A stretch of DNA of 64,000 nucleotides from CAZCVI01 sp964502145 (GCA_964502145.1 CAZCVI010000020.1:1-64000), one strand, 5' to 3'. Shown: positions 1-9,500, counted from the stretch's first letter. Notes: generated by a model from the sequence alone, not told the origin. A program made the numbers and translations.

Positions 1-794
1 TGTAATAATTTATGCTGGTAGCCTGCGGTATCTGACCGAAGGTAGACCTTCTCCATGCCGGGGGGCAAGAGTGATAACGTCTCTGAAAATAGCCGTTTCT
101 GTTTAGAACCTGCTGGCACATTCCCGTCCTGAAATTCAGTATGCACCATAAAACCCTGTTCCCACCACCATGCATTGAGCGGTTGATGACCTTAATACTT
201 TTTATAACGGTATAAGGCGTGCTCTTTTTGGCTTTTGACTACCGACGCATCCATGTCAATTTTAGCCTTTTTCTCCGGCTTATTTAATTGCAAAAACTCA
301 AGCATATCCTTGTTGATGCCCTTTAGTCGCAAAAGATACTTGTTGGACAAGGGAATAAACGCCGTCTTTTCCAGCCGATGTTCCTCCTCTGATAGGTTAT
401 GGAACACATCCAGGTAACGGAATATGGAGGACGGTGAGGGGAAGATGTTGATCTTACCATTACGCCATTGACGGATTAATTTCTGACGACCACGTCCAAA
501 GGCGTTCTTAAGGTCAAGGTGCTTGAATACTCGTTGTAAATCGGCATCGCCCTCCAATCCTTTGATATCATCCACGCAATCCCCACTGCAAAGATTTAAC
601 AATATTACGCTTAATACGACTTAATAGTCACTCCAACCTTGTTTACCTTCCTTGGCGCTGAGGTTCTGCTCCACCATCTTCATAAATCCCATTATATGGA
701 GCAAATCCAAAAAGAGCAACGACTTGGCTAACGCGGTGGTGCCAAAACTTTTTTATTCTTCTTCGTACTTGAAAGATAAGACGCCTTGTGTCAT
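1..794 (-). pseudogene. IS1380-family transposase, nonsense-broken and cut by window edge
   Basis: Read on the minus strand from an ATG at 794 (MTQGVLSFKYEEE), one frame runs to the window edge for about 264 codons. It is interrupted by three TAA codons at 755-753, 623-621 and 194-192, with no frameshift. Between the stops the protein is coherent: GTTALAKSLLFLDLL, GWSDY, VVLSVILLNLCSGDCVDDI, IDMDASVVKSQKEHALYRYKKY-stop-GHQPLNAWWWEQGF, and VYLRSDTAGYQ. The N-terminus, the IDMDAS Asp motif and the LRSDTAGYQ Asp motif fit the DDE transposases of the IS1380 group as I remember them. Each stop sits where Lys or Gln is expected, so each is one base change from AAA or CAA. The minus strand from 934 begins CCTATTTGGGAAGGG, which could be the inverted-repeat end, since family ends start with CC; this is inference. 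The other half lies outside the window. Confidence 0.8.
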
Positions 795-1041
795 AATAAT
801 ATTACCTCGTTTGTTTTTTATTGATGTGTGGTCTGAAACCTTATTAAAACATCTTTTGAAGCAACAAGCGAGGCTTTTTCCATCTTTTTTCCCTCGAAAG
901 ATAAAAAATAAACAAGTCACCCTTCCCAAATAGGAACATCCCTTTTTTTAATCGCAAAAGCTTTTTTAGGGAAGTATAGACGGGCGACAATGGCTCCAGA
1001 GACATTGAATTATCAAGGGTTTAAAAGAATCTATTTTTTTC
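795..1041. other. IS-proximal non-coding stretch
   Basis: This holds no gene I can support. Positions 795-934 are probably the leader and left end of the broken IS element. Beyond 935 there is AT-rich sequence up to the first copy of the palindromic repeat family. No promoter or terminator stands out. Confidence 0.5.
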
Positions 1042-1221
1042 TGGCGGTGAATCCAGGATATCCAAAATCCACCCCCAAATTTCTGAAATGGTTGTGGACG
1101 ATATGGACTTAGTGGACGACATGGACAAAAAAATGCTTTTGTTTTCGGTCCACATCGTCCATATCGTCCACTCTGTCCATGTCGTCCATGTTTTTTCAAA
1201 AATCTGATGGTGAATCCAGGG
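1042..1221. repeat. Nonamer-arm palindromic element, copy A (TGGAC type)
   Basis: A solitary flank TGGCGGTGAATCCAGG (1042-1057) is followed by the left end AATCCACCCCCA (1066-1077). The left arm is TGGACGATA, TGGACTTAG, TGGACGACA, TGGAC (1095-1126). A 21-nt A/T-rich loop follows, then five complementary 9-mers GTCCACATC, GTCCATATC, GTCCACTCT, GTCCATGTC, GTCCATGTT (1148-1192). The right end is TGGTGAATCCAGG (1208-1220). It lies just downstream of pyrC and could fold in its transcript. Confidence 0.85.
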
Positions 1222-1285
1222 TCACACAGAATTCCCTGCCAGTTTTTTAAGCGTATCATAAGAGCACGTTCGACTCACTCCTTAT

Positions 1286-2569
1286 TTATAGGCGACGATA
1301 AACAACAGCTCCATTAACAATAGTATACTCCACCACTCCTTCGCCTTCCCAGCCAATGAAGGGTGAGTTCACAGAACGGGAATAAAAGTTTTCGCTACTG
1401 ATTTTAAAGGGCTCTTCAAGGTTAAGAATGGTCAAATCGGCGGGGACACCGGGCTTAACCATGCCCCTGTTGGTTAGATGAAGAACCTGGGCGGGATGGG
1501 TAGAAAAAAGGCGGATGAGTTGGTGAAGAGTGATGATATCAGGTTTGACCAACCGGTCATAAATCACGGAGAATGCTGTTTCCAAACCAGTCACGCCAAA
1601 GGGCGCCTCGGCAAAGGGGCGGTTTTTTTCTTCGGGAGAATGGGGCGCATGATCGGTGGCAATACAATCAATGGTGCCGTTTTGGATTCCTTTTACTACT
1701 GCTTCGCGGTCCCTGGCGGTGCGTAACGGGGGTTTCATCTTGAAGAGGGGATCACATCCCTTGATGGCGCTCTCATCCAACAACAGATGATGGGGCGTGA
1801 CATCTGAAGTCACCGCAACATGGCGTTTTTTGGCATCGGCAAGCAAACGAACCGCACCTTCAGTGGAAATATGGGTTAAATGGAGATAAGAACCGATTTC
1901 TTCCTGAAGACGAATGTCCCGTTCAATAATAACATCCTCGGAAGCAGCAGGGATACCTTTTAATTGGCAGTGATGGGAAAAAGCGCCTTCATTTACCTGA
2001 CCATCAAGGGAAATTGAGTGGTCTTCAGGATGTTCGATGATAGGAACATGCAAATCCTTGGCTTTGATAAGAGCTGCTTTGAAGATGGCTTCACTCATCA
2101 CACAACGCCCATCATCGGAAAAACCACGGGCACCAGCATGAACAAGGGATTCCATATCGGTTAATTCCTGGCTCTCCAGATTCTTGGACACGGCAGCCAC
2201 GGGAAAAATGTTGACTATCCCAACTTCTCTGGCCCGTTTTTGGATAAAATGGGTCACGTCAAGGTTGTCGTTAACGGGTGACGTATTGGGCATGCAAGCT
2301 ATGGAAGTAAAACCACCATGCGCGGCTGCTTTGGAACCGGTTTCGATATTTTCTTTGTGTTCCTGTCCGGGTTCCCGTAAATGAACATGGATATCAATGA
2401 ACCCAGGACTTATAATTAAATCAGACGCATTGATCATCTCGGTCAATTCACCGGTTCTGATTTGGGGTGCGATCTCTTTGATCATCCCATCCTCAATCAA
2501 GATATCAAATATTCCATCGGTCTGGGTGGCAGGATCGATTAACCGCCCGTTTTTAATTAACAAAGCCAT
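1286..2569 (-). CDS. pyrC: Dihydroorotase (pyrimidine biosynthesis)
   Basis: Cytoplasmic zinc amidohydrolase that interconverts N-carbamoyl-aspartate and dihydroorotate in de novo UMP synthesis. The 427-residue protein has the usual bacterial length. The metal motif DIHVHLREPG gives His61 and His63; MPNTSPV follows, then the His-containing segments IIEHPEDH and HLTHIST, and the catalytic Asp motif DCIATDHAPH near residue 300. The C-terminus VYRRL closes the TIM-barrel amidohydrolase fold. I chose the ATG at 2569 because AAGGAG lies just upstream and MALLIKNGRLIDPA is the usual start of the family; the 18 extra upstream codons look like leader. It is last in a minus-strand run, 74 bp after the transporter gene. 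Confident assignment. Confidence 0.95.
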   Translation of the reverse strand: MALLIKNGRLIDPATQTDGIFDILIEDGMIKEIAPQIRTGELTEMINASDLIISPGFIDIHVHLREPGQEHKENIETGSKAAAHGGFTSIACMPNTSPVNDNLDVTHFIQKRAREVGIVNIFPVAAVSKNLESQELTDMESLVHAGARGFSDDGRCVMSEAIFKAALIKAKDLHVPIIEHPEDHSISLDGQVNEGAFSHHCQLKGIPAASEDVIIERDIRLQEEIGSYLHLTHISTEGAVRLLADAKKRHVAVTSDVTPHHLLLDESAIKGCDPLFKMKPPLRTARDREAVVKGIQNGTIDCIATDHAPHSPEEKNRPFAEAPFGVTGLETAFSVIYDRLVKPDIITLHQLIRLFSTHPAQVLHLTNRGMVKPGVPADLTILNLEEPFKISSENFYSRSVNSPFIGWEGEGVVEYTIVNGAVVYRRL

Positions 2570-2643
2570 TGGATTCTCCTTTTTTTGCCGCAGGCGGATC
2601 ACTATTTCGCGCCTGAAAGGCACCTTCGTTTATAATTTTTTTT

Positions 2644-4227
2644 TCAGGCGGTCTGCTGGTTTGGCTTATCCAGATTGGGTAAGAACGGGATTAGCAGCAT
2701 GGCAGGGATAGAGATCACAAAACTGAAGCCAAAAAGCCATGCATACCCGTACCAATGGGCGATAAAACCACTGAGCACACCGGCAAACAAACCGCTAACA
2801 CTCATCATAGCAGAACCAATAGCATAATGAGCGGCTTTAAATTCTTTATGACAGATGCGCATTAAATAGGTCATCAACACGGCGGTCCCCAGTCCCCCGG
2901 CAAATTGATCGAAGGCATGGGTAAAAGACACTAAGAGCAGATTGGTCATGCCGATACTAATGGGATATTTGACATTGGTATTCGCTTGCACGAAGTAAGA
3001 CAGATGAAGGGCAAGAGCCATGTAAATCACATTGGTAAAATTCTGGGCTAAAATAAAGGGCCACATGACTTTTTTCAACCCATGATGGGAGATCATCCAA
3101 CCGCCGGTTATAGCCCCAAAAATAGAGGCGGGCAATCCTACCCAGGCAGCGATACCACCGTAATAAACCTTGATACCCAAATCCACCATAAACGGGGAAA
3201 CCATGGTCGAAAGGGTCCATTCCCCGGCACGTAAAAGAATGATAAAGGCCAGGATAATGGCAATCTTTTCCTGGTCCATGAATAAAACAAATGCCCTGCT
3301 GAAATGGGAATCGGGGTCTTTTAAGATAAGGGCTTTTAATTGATTGCGAAAAATTCCCACCAACACGAGGGATAAAAACAACAGTAACACGACGGTTGAG
3401 GAAAAATCGAACATTCTTAAACGGGGAAATACCTGGGTTAACATGCGATAATAGGGCGAGCGGAAGAAATACCGCAAGATCAGAACTACCAATACTACCC
3501 CGGTCGTGAGCACCAGAGGTTTTAACTGCAATAATTTCAGCAAGAGAGTTTTTATTGGCTGTTTGGGTTTTTCTACTTCGGGCAAACAGAAATAATGGTA
3601 CAGAAGGAAAATGAGGAAAATAGCGGCGGCAATTAAAAATGCGGGAAACCAACCTACAGTGGTGCCAAGGGTAACAATACCACCGAGGCCGACCATCATG
3701 GCAATACGAAATGCCATGGTACGGAAACCGACAAATTTAGCCTGCCCCTCTTTATCCAGAGCTTCCATATAATACCCGTCAATGGCGATATCGTGGGTGG
3801 CGGCAATAAATGAACCGATAAAAAAGAGAATAGCAATGAGTTGGACACTGTTTTGCAAGGGAATAACAAAAGCTGCGGCGACCAATATGATTTGGAAGGC
3901 GGTTTGCATGGCTAACAACCAGCGCCGCTTGGTGCTGTATTGGTCCACCAATGGTCCCCAAAGGAACTTCAAAATCCAGGGCAAACCAAACAAGGAAGTT
4001 AAACCGATGGATTCAAGGGATACTTTCATATCCCTGAAAAACACGGTGGCGACACTGCGGATCATGCTGAATGGAAACCCCTCGGTAAAATAAGTGGTAA
4101 ATGCCCACAAGTAAGGGGTAGCATACCATTTATCGTTCTGAGTGGCCTGGGTTTCGTTGGAATCGGATATTTGTTCTGTTGCCGTGGTTAAGGATTGTGC
4201 TGTTTCGTTTTGCTCATTATTCGACAT
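2644..4227 (-). CDS. AmpG-like MFS (PAT family) transporter
   Basis: Integral inner-membrane transporter of 527 residues with about 12-14 hydrophobic segments. After a hydrophilic, Gln/Asn/Thr-rich N-terminal tail of about 30 residues, the motif YFTEGFPFSMIRSVATVFFR and the loop GPLVDQYSTKRRW resemble the AmpG/acetyl-CoA transporter (PAT) branch of the major facilitator superfamily. AmpG proteins import anhydromuropeptides for cell-wall recycling, but the substrate here cannot be told from sequence. The start overlaps the end of the DUF4416 gene by 11 bp, so the two are probably translated from one mRNA. A lytic transglycosylase at 8853-9500 would be a plausible source of muropeptides, but it is not in the same operon. 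Confidence 0.8.
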   Translation of the reverse strand: MSNNEQNETAQSLTTATEQISDSNETQATQNDKWYATPYLWAFTTYFTEGFPFSMIRSVATVFFRDMKVSLESIGLTSLFGLPWILKFLWGPLVDQYSTKRRWLLAMQTAFQIILVAAAFVIPLQNSVQLIAILFFIGSFIAATHDIAIDGYYMEALDKEGQAKFVGFRTMAFRIAMMVGLGGIVTLGTTVGWFPAFLIAAAIFLIFLLYHYFCLPEVEKPKQPIKTLLLKLLQLKPLVLTTGVVLVVLILRYFFRSPYYRMLTQVFPRLRMFDFSSTVVLLLFLSLVLVGIFRNQLKALILKDPDSHFSRAFVLFMDQEKIAIILAFIILLRAGEWTLSTMVSPFMVDLGIKVYYGGIAAWVGLPASIFGAITGGWMISHHGLKKVMWPFILAQNFTNVIYMALALHLSYFVQANTNVKYPISIGMTNLLLVSFTHAFDQFAGGLGTAVLMTYLMRICHKEFKAAHYAIGSAMMSVSGLFAGVLSGFIAHWYGYAWLFGFSFVISIPAMLLIPFLPNLDKPNQQTA

Positions 4228-4765
4228 TTTTTACTCTTAGTTTTTTGATATCTTCCTTGTATCTGGAGATCAACCGGATAAAAAAATCCATGTATTCGGG
4301 AGTGCGGAAATCGGGGTAGGTCCACTCCATTACAGTCAAGGTATTGCGTTTTTTAATGACATATTCGATATGGGCATAAATACCCTTGGCCAGGGGAACG
4401 CGATGATAGTGGTTCTTCGTGGTGGCCAGGATGACATTGGCATCGGAAAGGAAACCGGGATCGATGTTAATAGCACGCTGCCCGGAGATAGCGTTTTCTA
4501 TTTCGATGCGATTGGTTAAAATCTTGATATCTGGCAATTCCTCGGGAGAGATCAATGTCCCAAACGAGAAAAAACGCTTGAATAACTGGGTGCCCATTTC
4601 ATCATTGTAATAGGTCGTTTTTTCAAAAGGAAATTCTACCGACTCCATATCAACGGGAGAAAAACGCTGTTCAAGTTTTTGTTTTATATCCTCGCACAGT
4701 TGGCGGTGGCTATAAATAAAGCCGACGAACAGCTTTACTTTTTTGAATTCTGTTTCGAGGCCCAT
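4217..4765 (-). CDS. DUF4416 family protein
   Basis: 182-residue protein with no signal peptide or membrane segment, so cytoplasmic. The N-terminus KVKLFVGFIYSH, the YYNDEMG segment near residue 52, GTLISPEELPDIK and the C-terminal YPDFRTPEYMDFF match the conserved features I know from DUF4416, a family found in Acidobacteria, Nitrospirae and related groups and of unknown function. It overlaps the TPR protein gene upstream by 31 bp and the transporter gene downstream by 11 bp, implying translational coupling in the same operon. No catalytic motif can be named. Confidence 0.8.
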   Translation of the reverse strand: MGLETEFKKVKLFVGFIYSHRQLCEDIKQKLEQRFSPVDMESVEFPFEKTTYYNDEMGTQLFKRFFSFGTLISPEELPDIKILTNRIEIENAISGQRAINIDPGFLSDANVILATTKNHYHRVPLAKGIYAHIEYVIKKRNTLTVMEWTYPDFRTPEYMDFFIRLISRYKEDIKKLRVKNVE

Positions 4766-7038
4766 TGGTTGCTGGAGTCGTTGATATTAACCACAAAAAG
4801 ATTTCCATTGATAAACGCGGCGGTTTTTTTCGCGGCAATTGACACTTCATGCATACTGCCGAAAAAGGAGGGACCGCTATAATAGAACTGATGTTCACCG
4901 TTGAGTTCCAGCATTTCGCCGTCCAGGGTAGTAAAATAAACTTTATCGTTCTGGATGCCGATTATACGGTTCAACGTTCTCCGTTCATCGATAATTTTTT
5001 TATAAAAGGGGCGGAGATAAACCACGGACAGATTGGTCTCGGTAAAAAACTTTTTTTTACTCCGTTCAGTGAGAATGTAAATAATGCGGTTCGTTTTGTC
5101 ATAGGAGAATTGGCGCATTTTTTCCGCCAGTCGTGTGTATAGATAAGACCGGTAATTGAAGCGGATAATGGTTCGATCATTGCCTTTCGTGATGACCACG
5201 ATTTCCTTTTTTTCCGGGTCAAAATCCAGTACATCCAGTTCGGCGTATTTCCCTTCTCCCAGGAACATGGTCTCGTCGATTTTATAGGTATGGTTATCGG
5301 TGTTATCTACTAATAGTGCTTGGAAGGCATTCTTTAAATCGGAGAGGTAGATAATAAAGGAGGAACTATCCTTGGAGAAAACGATTTTTACGACCTCAGA
5401 AGAAGTAAGATCAAGGCGTTGCCCGTTTTCAATCAAGGTTCTCACGTTGCTGTTATTCTCCATGGCGTTATAAACCAAAAAATAACGTTTGACACAATCA
5501 ATGGGAACGTTTTCCAACTGGACAATATCGGTGACGACAGAAAAGGTTGAAGTGGCAAAATTGTATTTATAGACGGGGTAAGGGTAATCGGGATAGACGG
5601 TTTTTTTCTCCCCGGTTTGGGAGACGATGGAAAACGGAGAATCAAACGCCTTGGCATAAATATCACTGTGGGTGATATATGCCAGATTACCGGCATTATT
5701 AAAACCAGCCACAATAGAGTTCATCTTAATAGGCCGATTGTAAAGAGACCGCAGGACAAAATCTTTACCGGTGTTATCAAGGGCATAAAGATACACCTCG
5801 TTCCCCTCGCCTGCATCGGTGGAAAAGACCATCCTTTTTCGGTCGCGGGAGAAGAAAATATCTTTGAATTTCCCCTGGTATTCGAGGGCTTTCAAAAGTT
5901 TCAAGTCATTGGCATGGAAAATATAGAGTCGTTCGCGGTCGCCGCTTTGTTTGACAGCAGACACGAGCAACAATTCATTGGAAAGCCAGTGAATGGAAGT
6001 AACATCAAAAAAGGGCGAACTGGGATACTGGGGGAATTGATAGGTGCCGGGAAATAATTCGCGCATATGCTTGACATCACTGCCGCTTAAAATAGCCCGG
6101 GTGATCCAGTTCTGGATGTTGCCTTTGTCCTGGTTGGTGATGTAATAGAGTCCCTGCAACCAGTTGATGTCTTTGTCCCATTTCTCTTTGGAGTACACTT
6201 CATCCAGGTACGCTTTGGCCTGTTTGTCTTTGGAGAGCAGCAACACGTGGCCGAAGGTTTGTAAATAATCTTTGTTGTACTGGTTATACTGTATTTTTTT
6301 TAGGACAGCTTTAGCTTCTTTGAGTTCGTTGCGACTGAGCAGGTATTTGGCCATTAACAATTGGGCGTCATTGTTGGCCGGGTTTATTTCAATAGCCGCT
6401 TCAATATATCGGCCCATCTGGTTCAAGTCTTTCAAGCGATAAAAGGCCTCAGCAGTACAGAAATTAAAATAAAAATTATCCGGCAAGCGGTCTGCCTCGG
6501 GTTTGAGAAGTTTTAAAACCTCGCCGGGTTCATTGAGTAATAGATGCAGTTGGGAGAGCGGGATTTTAAATTCCGGTTCCCCTGAAAGTCGTATGGCTTT
6601 CTGATAGTTTAATTTTGCCATGGGATAATTTTTTATCTTCTGGTATTCCATGCCCATGCAGAGATAGGTGGCTGCAAAGTTTGGCGTTAAACCGATGGCA
6701 CGTTGCAAATTATTCATAGACGTGGAATCTTTCATATCGGTGGTGGACAACGCGATCCCCACCAACGCGGGAGTGGACCTGTGATTGTTGTCCAGATAAC
6801 TATTAAATTGTTTGGTCACTTCCCAGGAATTGTCCTCGATTAAACTGATAAAGATGCTACGAAGACCGGGATCGGAGTAGTATTTAAAGAATTCCTCCAT
6901 ATATTGCAACGCCAACACTTTATCTTTGATCAGAATATACGTCACGCCTTTATTGAACTGGGTAAATTCTGCCGCAGGATATAAGCGAGTAGCGAAAATT
7001 ACCGCCAATAATAATATTAAAATGATCGCTCGTCTCAT
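4735..7038 (-). CDS. Exported TPR protein with beta-propeller-like C-terminal half
   Basis: The 767-residue product begins with a Sec signal peptide or anchor (MRRAIILILLLAVIFATRLYP). Residues about 40-300 carry tetratricopeptide-type helices (for example YLCMGMEYQKIKNYPMAKLN and EAKAVLKKIQ), usually protein-binding scaffolds. The rest, from about residue 350, is strand-rich with recurring units such as SRDRKRMVFSTDAGEGNEVY, like a TolB/WD40-type propeller. I place the start at the ATG at 7038 because GAGGTG lies five bases upstream; a GTG two codons earlier is possible. It is first in the run to DUF4416, AmpG-like and pyrC. The combination suggests an envelope-associated scaffold; no specific function is recognised. 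Confidence 0.75.
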   Translation of the reverse strand: MRRAIILILLLAVIFATRLYPAAEFTQFNKGVTYILIKDKVLALQYMEEFFKYYSDPGLRSIFISLIEDNSWEVTKQFNSYLDNNHRSTPALVGIALSTTDMKDSTSMNNLQRAIGLTPNFAATYLCMGMEYQKIKNYPMAKLNYQKAIRLSGEPEFKIPLSQLHLLLNEPGEVLKLLKPEADRLPDNFYFNFCTAEAFYRLKDLNQMGRYIEAAIEINPANNDAQLLMAKYLLSRNELKEAKAVLKKIQYNQYNKDYLQTFGHVLLLSKDKQAKAYLDEVYSKEKWDKDINWLQGLYYITNQDKGNIQNWITRAILSGSDVKHMRELFPGTYQFPQYPSSPFFDVTSIHWLSNELLLVSAVKQSGDRERLYIFHANDLKLLKALEYQGKFKDIFFSRDRKRMVFSTDAGEGNEVYLYALDNTGKDFVLRSLYNRPIKMNSIVAGFNNAGNLAYITHSDIYAKAFDSPFSIVSQTGEKKTVYPDYPYPVYKYNFATSTFSVVTDIVQLENVPIDCVKRYFLVYNAMENNSNVRTLIENGQRLDLTSSEVVKIVFSKDSSSFIIYLSDLKNAFQALLVDNTDNHTYKIDETMFLGEGKYAELDVLDFDPEKKEIVVITKGNDRTIIRFNYRSYLYTRLAEKMRQFSYDKTNRIIYILTERSKKKFFTETNLSVVYLRPFYKKIIDERRTLNRIIGIQNDKVYFTTLDGEMLELNGEHQFYYSGPSFFGSMHEVSIAAKKTAAFINGNLFVVNINDSSNQWASKQNSKK

Positions 7039-7055
7039 GTTCACCTCATTAAAAG

Positions 7056-7061
7056 ATTATA
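7056..7061 (-). promoter_or_regulatory. Extended -10 promoter element of the TPR-pyrC operon
   Basis: On the minus strand TGATATAAT lies 17 bp before the chosen start: a consensus TATAAT with the TG of an extended -10. The -35 region is only T/A-rich. Confidence 0.5.
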
Positions 7062-7143
7062 TCACATTCTATTTTTTATAAAAACTATTTATGCTAACTA
7101 TTTATTCTAAAAACCAGTCATCTAAAAAAGATTCATCGGGCAC

Positions 7144-7992
7144 TCAAGACCCCCAGTTCAGTTTTTCATTGAGCAGTTTATAATAGCTAATCTCGCCGGA
7201 TTCCACCATCAGCAAATAGGACACGGCGATACGGACTTCAAAAAACTCGCCTTGGGACATGGGCAATACTTTTTGACCATCCACGGTAATATAGCTGGGG
7301 TTTTCAGAGATCAATGTGACTTTGATGAGGGAACCGTCGGGGATCACCAGAGGTCTGAAAGTTAACGAGTGGGGAGAAATAGGGGTGATAATAATGCCAT
7401 TCACATGGGGCGAAACAATGGGACCCCCAGCAGCCAACGAGTACGCGGTAGAACCGGTTGGGGTGGCAATAATCATGCCATCGGCACTGACCTCGGAAAC
7501 GTAAGAGTTGTCAATCTCCAATCGTAACTTGATAATCCTGGCAATATTGCCTTTGCCAGCCACAACATCATTCAAGGAGAGAAATTTTTCGCCCTTGTAA
7601 TCGAGTTCCAACAATTTACGCCGGGAAATTTTAGGCATGCCGAAAAAGATATCATGCAGACTTTTGGCCAGGCTCTCCTTGTTCAATTCGGTGAGGAATC
7701 CGAGGGTGCCGAGATTAAAACCAGCCACGGGAATCTGGTGGGCCACAGCATGGGGGGCGACAGAAAGAAAGGTACCATCACCGCCAATCAAAAGAATAAT
7801 ATCGCAAAAAGCAGCGATTTGATTTCTTTCCATTTGGCTCTTTGAACCGATCAAGTCTGCGGCAATGGACTCCAGCACGATTTCCACACCGTAATGAGTT
7901 AAGATTTCGATGGTTTGTTCCAGATACACCACCACATCTTGGTGGGGTTTTACGACAAGGCCAGCACGTTTATAATTCAAGTTTAATTGCAT
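7144..7992 (-). CDS. nadK: NAD kinase
   Basis: Cytoplasmic enzyme that phosphorylates NAD to NADP. The 282-residue protein has the family's usual length. The nucleotide-binding motif GGDGTFL is at residues 70-76, followed by GFNLGTLGFLTE and the second signature SADGMIIATPTGSTAYSLAA, in which the Thr/Gly/Ser cluster binds NAD. The ATG at 7992 overlaps the tlyA reading frame by 23 bp and has no good ribosome site of its own, so it probably relies on coupling to tlyA. The tlyA-nadK pairing is common in bacteria, often together with recN and dxs, which are not present here. Confidence 0.95.
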   Translation of the reverse strand: MQLNLNYKRAGLVVKPHQDVVVYLEQTIEILTHYGVEIVLESIAADLIGSKSQMERNQIAAFCDIILLIGGDGTFLSVAPHAVAHQIPVAGFNLGTLGFLTELNKESLAKSLHDIFFGMPKISRRKLLELDYKGEKFLSLNDVVAGKGNIARIIKLRLEIDNSYVSEVSADGMIIATPTGSTAYSLAAGGPIVSPHVNGIIITPISPHSLTFRPLVIPDGSLIKVTLISENPSYITVDGQKVLPMSQGEFFEVRIAVSYLLMVESGEISYYKLLNEKLNWGS

Positions 7993-8731
7993 CAGTTATT
8001 ATTGTATCATTAATGGATGCTTTTTTTCTATACTCCAGTAAAAAAAAATATTCCCGGTTGCCTTTTCTTCCTTTAATGCCGGAGGAGGTGAAGCCAGTGA
8101 TGGAGAAATCGAGGGCTTCAATCTGCTGTTTTAAGTGCAATAAAGTCTGCATACGTTTTTGCGGGTCGCGTACAATGCCGCCTTCATCGACATCCCAGGG
8201 TTTTGCCTCAAATTGAGGTTTGATAAGAGAGATGATACGGGCATTTTTAAAAGGGGTGAGCGCGGGCAATATCCGGGCGATAGAAATAAAAGAGACATCT
8301 ATGGTGATAATATCGGGTTCAATTCCAATAAGCTGTGGCGTGATGAGGCGGGCATTTTCTTTGATCAGTGTGAGTTTGGGATTATTTCGTAACTGTTGAT
8401 CGACCTGCTGGATATTCACATCCACACCTACCACGTGCGCGGCACCATTCTTTAGCATATAGTCGCTAAACCCCCCGGTAGAGATGCCGATATCCAGTGC
8501 CTTTAAACCTTTGGGGGTAATTCCAAAAGAGTTGAAGGCGTTTTCAATCTTTAATGCACCGCGTGAGGCATAAGGTAATTTTTCTTTTAAGCTGAGAACC
8601 TGGGTTTTTGTGATACGTGTATCGGCTTTAATAACAACCTGTCCATCCACCAGCACTTCCCCGGCCATGATCATGGCCCTAGCTTTTTCAATGGCTGGAA
8701 CCAAACCACGGTTTACTGTTTCAATATCCAA
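7970..8731 (-). CDS. tlyA: TlyA family rRNA 2'-O-methyltransferase / hemolysin-like
   Basis: 253-residue protein with an N-terminal S4 RNA-binding domain (GLVPAIEKARAMIMAGEVLV, about residues 8-60) and a Rossmann methyltransferase domain (ALDIGISTGGFSDYMLKNGA, then DIITIDVSFIS). TlyA proteins 2'-O-methylate ribosomal RNA; the hemolysin name is historical. The family usually begins with a K-x-RLD segment. Here the frame upstream reads KTRLD, and the only standard start is the TTG at 8731, which becomes the Leu of RLD. The true start may therefore lie slightly upstream at a rare codon. Overlaps nadK by 23 bp. Confidence 0.9.
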   Translation of the reverse strand: MDIETVNRGLVPAIEKARAMIMAGEVLVDGQVVIKADTRITKTQVLSLKEKLPYASRGALKIENAFNSFGITPKGLKALDIGISTGGFSDYMLKNGAAHVVGVDVNIQQVDQQLRNNPKLTLIKENARLITPQLIGIEPDIITIDVSFISIARILPALTPFKNARIISLIKPQFEAKPWDVDEGGIVRDPQKRMQTLLHLKQQIEALDFSITGFTSSGIKGRKGNREYFFLLEYRKKASINDTIITDAIKLEL

Positions 8732-8852
8732 CCTGGTTTTTACAGTTTTGTTTTTTATGGTTGCCTCGGAACAAGAAAAGAATAAGTAGAATTGTTAAGC
8801 ATGTCCAATGACACCGCTCTGGGTTAACAATTTTTCCTTAACAAGCAATCTC

Positions 8853-9500
8853 TCAAAACCCCATTCCTTGCAACCGTTCTTGATCGCTATTGGCGGCCAC
8901 GGTGGTGGCTTCCACTTTACTGGCGTAGGCTGTGTTTTGGTAGAGATAACCGTTATTATAAAGATGGAGGGCGCGTTTCATATTGCCAGCGGACTCAAGG
9001 TAGTAGCGACGTAAGATTTGCAAACCCAGGTCGATATTGTAATTCACATCAAAGATGCGGGTTCTATCGATTTTTAATTCATCCCGCCAGACAGTTAGAT
9101 TCACCTGCATTAACCCGTAAGCGCCAAGATAGGAAATCGCATTGGGATTAAAATCACTTTCCACTTTAATGACCTTTAAGACCAGATTGGGTTCAAAACC
9201 GTATTTGGCACTCTTATGGTAAACGGTATTGAGGATTTCTGAAAAGATAGGAAAACGTTTGGCAAAGGCATTGGTTTTGTATTCCATGAAGTCATAAATG
9301 GCTAATTTTTGCTGGTTGACCTGGGCTTTTTGTTTCATCTGGTGCAATTGGCCGGATAATATTTCCACGGCTTGGTTTTTGCTTTCATAGCGGTCACTAA
9401 ACTCCAGCATGGCGGCAAATAAGCCGGACAAACTCGTCAAGACCAACACCAACATGATATACGCGACTTTTTTTATGTTTCTTTTAATCATAGGACTCAT
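8853..9500 (-). CDS. Membrane-anchored lytic transglycosylase (SLT domain)
   Basis: 215-residue protein with an N-terminal membrane anchor (about residues 11-31), a short coiled-coil-like linker (QLHQMKQKAQVNQQK) and an SLT/goose-lysozyme-type domain. The catalytic glutamate is in LVLKVIKVESDFNPNAIS (Glu114), followed by the family motif GAYGLMQVN and the C-terminal LHLYNNGYLYQNTAYASKV. It would cleave peptidoglycan glycan strands from the periplasmic face with formation of anhydromuramic ends. The start follows GGTGAG. It is monocistronic, with 121 bp before tlyA and 144 bp after the lipid kinase gene. Confidence 0.88.
   Translation of the reverse strand: MSPMIKRNIKKVAYIMLVLVLTSLSGLFAAMLEFSDRYESKNQAVEILSGQLHQMKQKAQVNQQKLAIYDFMEYKTNAFAKRFPIFSEILNTVYHKSAKYGFEPNLVLKVIKVESDFNPNAISYLGAYGLMQVNLTVWRDELKIDRTRIFDVNYNIDLGLQILRRYYLESAGNMKRALHLYNNGYLYQNTAYASKVEATTVAANSDQERLQGMGF

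Noticed and set aside
1..794. TAA in the transposase read as Lys or Gln (alternative genetic code)
   Set aside because: Many confident genes in the window end with TAA at the expected length, so reassignment is not supported.
8770..8842. Terminator from AATTGTTAA/TTAACAATT between tlyA and the transglycosylase gene
   Set aside because: The 9-bp AT-only stem has a loop of about 25 nt and only a weak T-run on the wrong strand.
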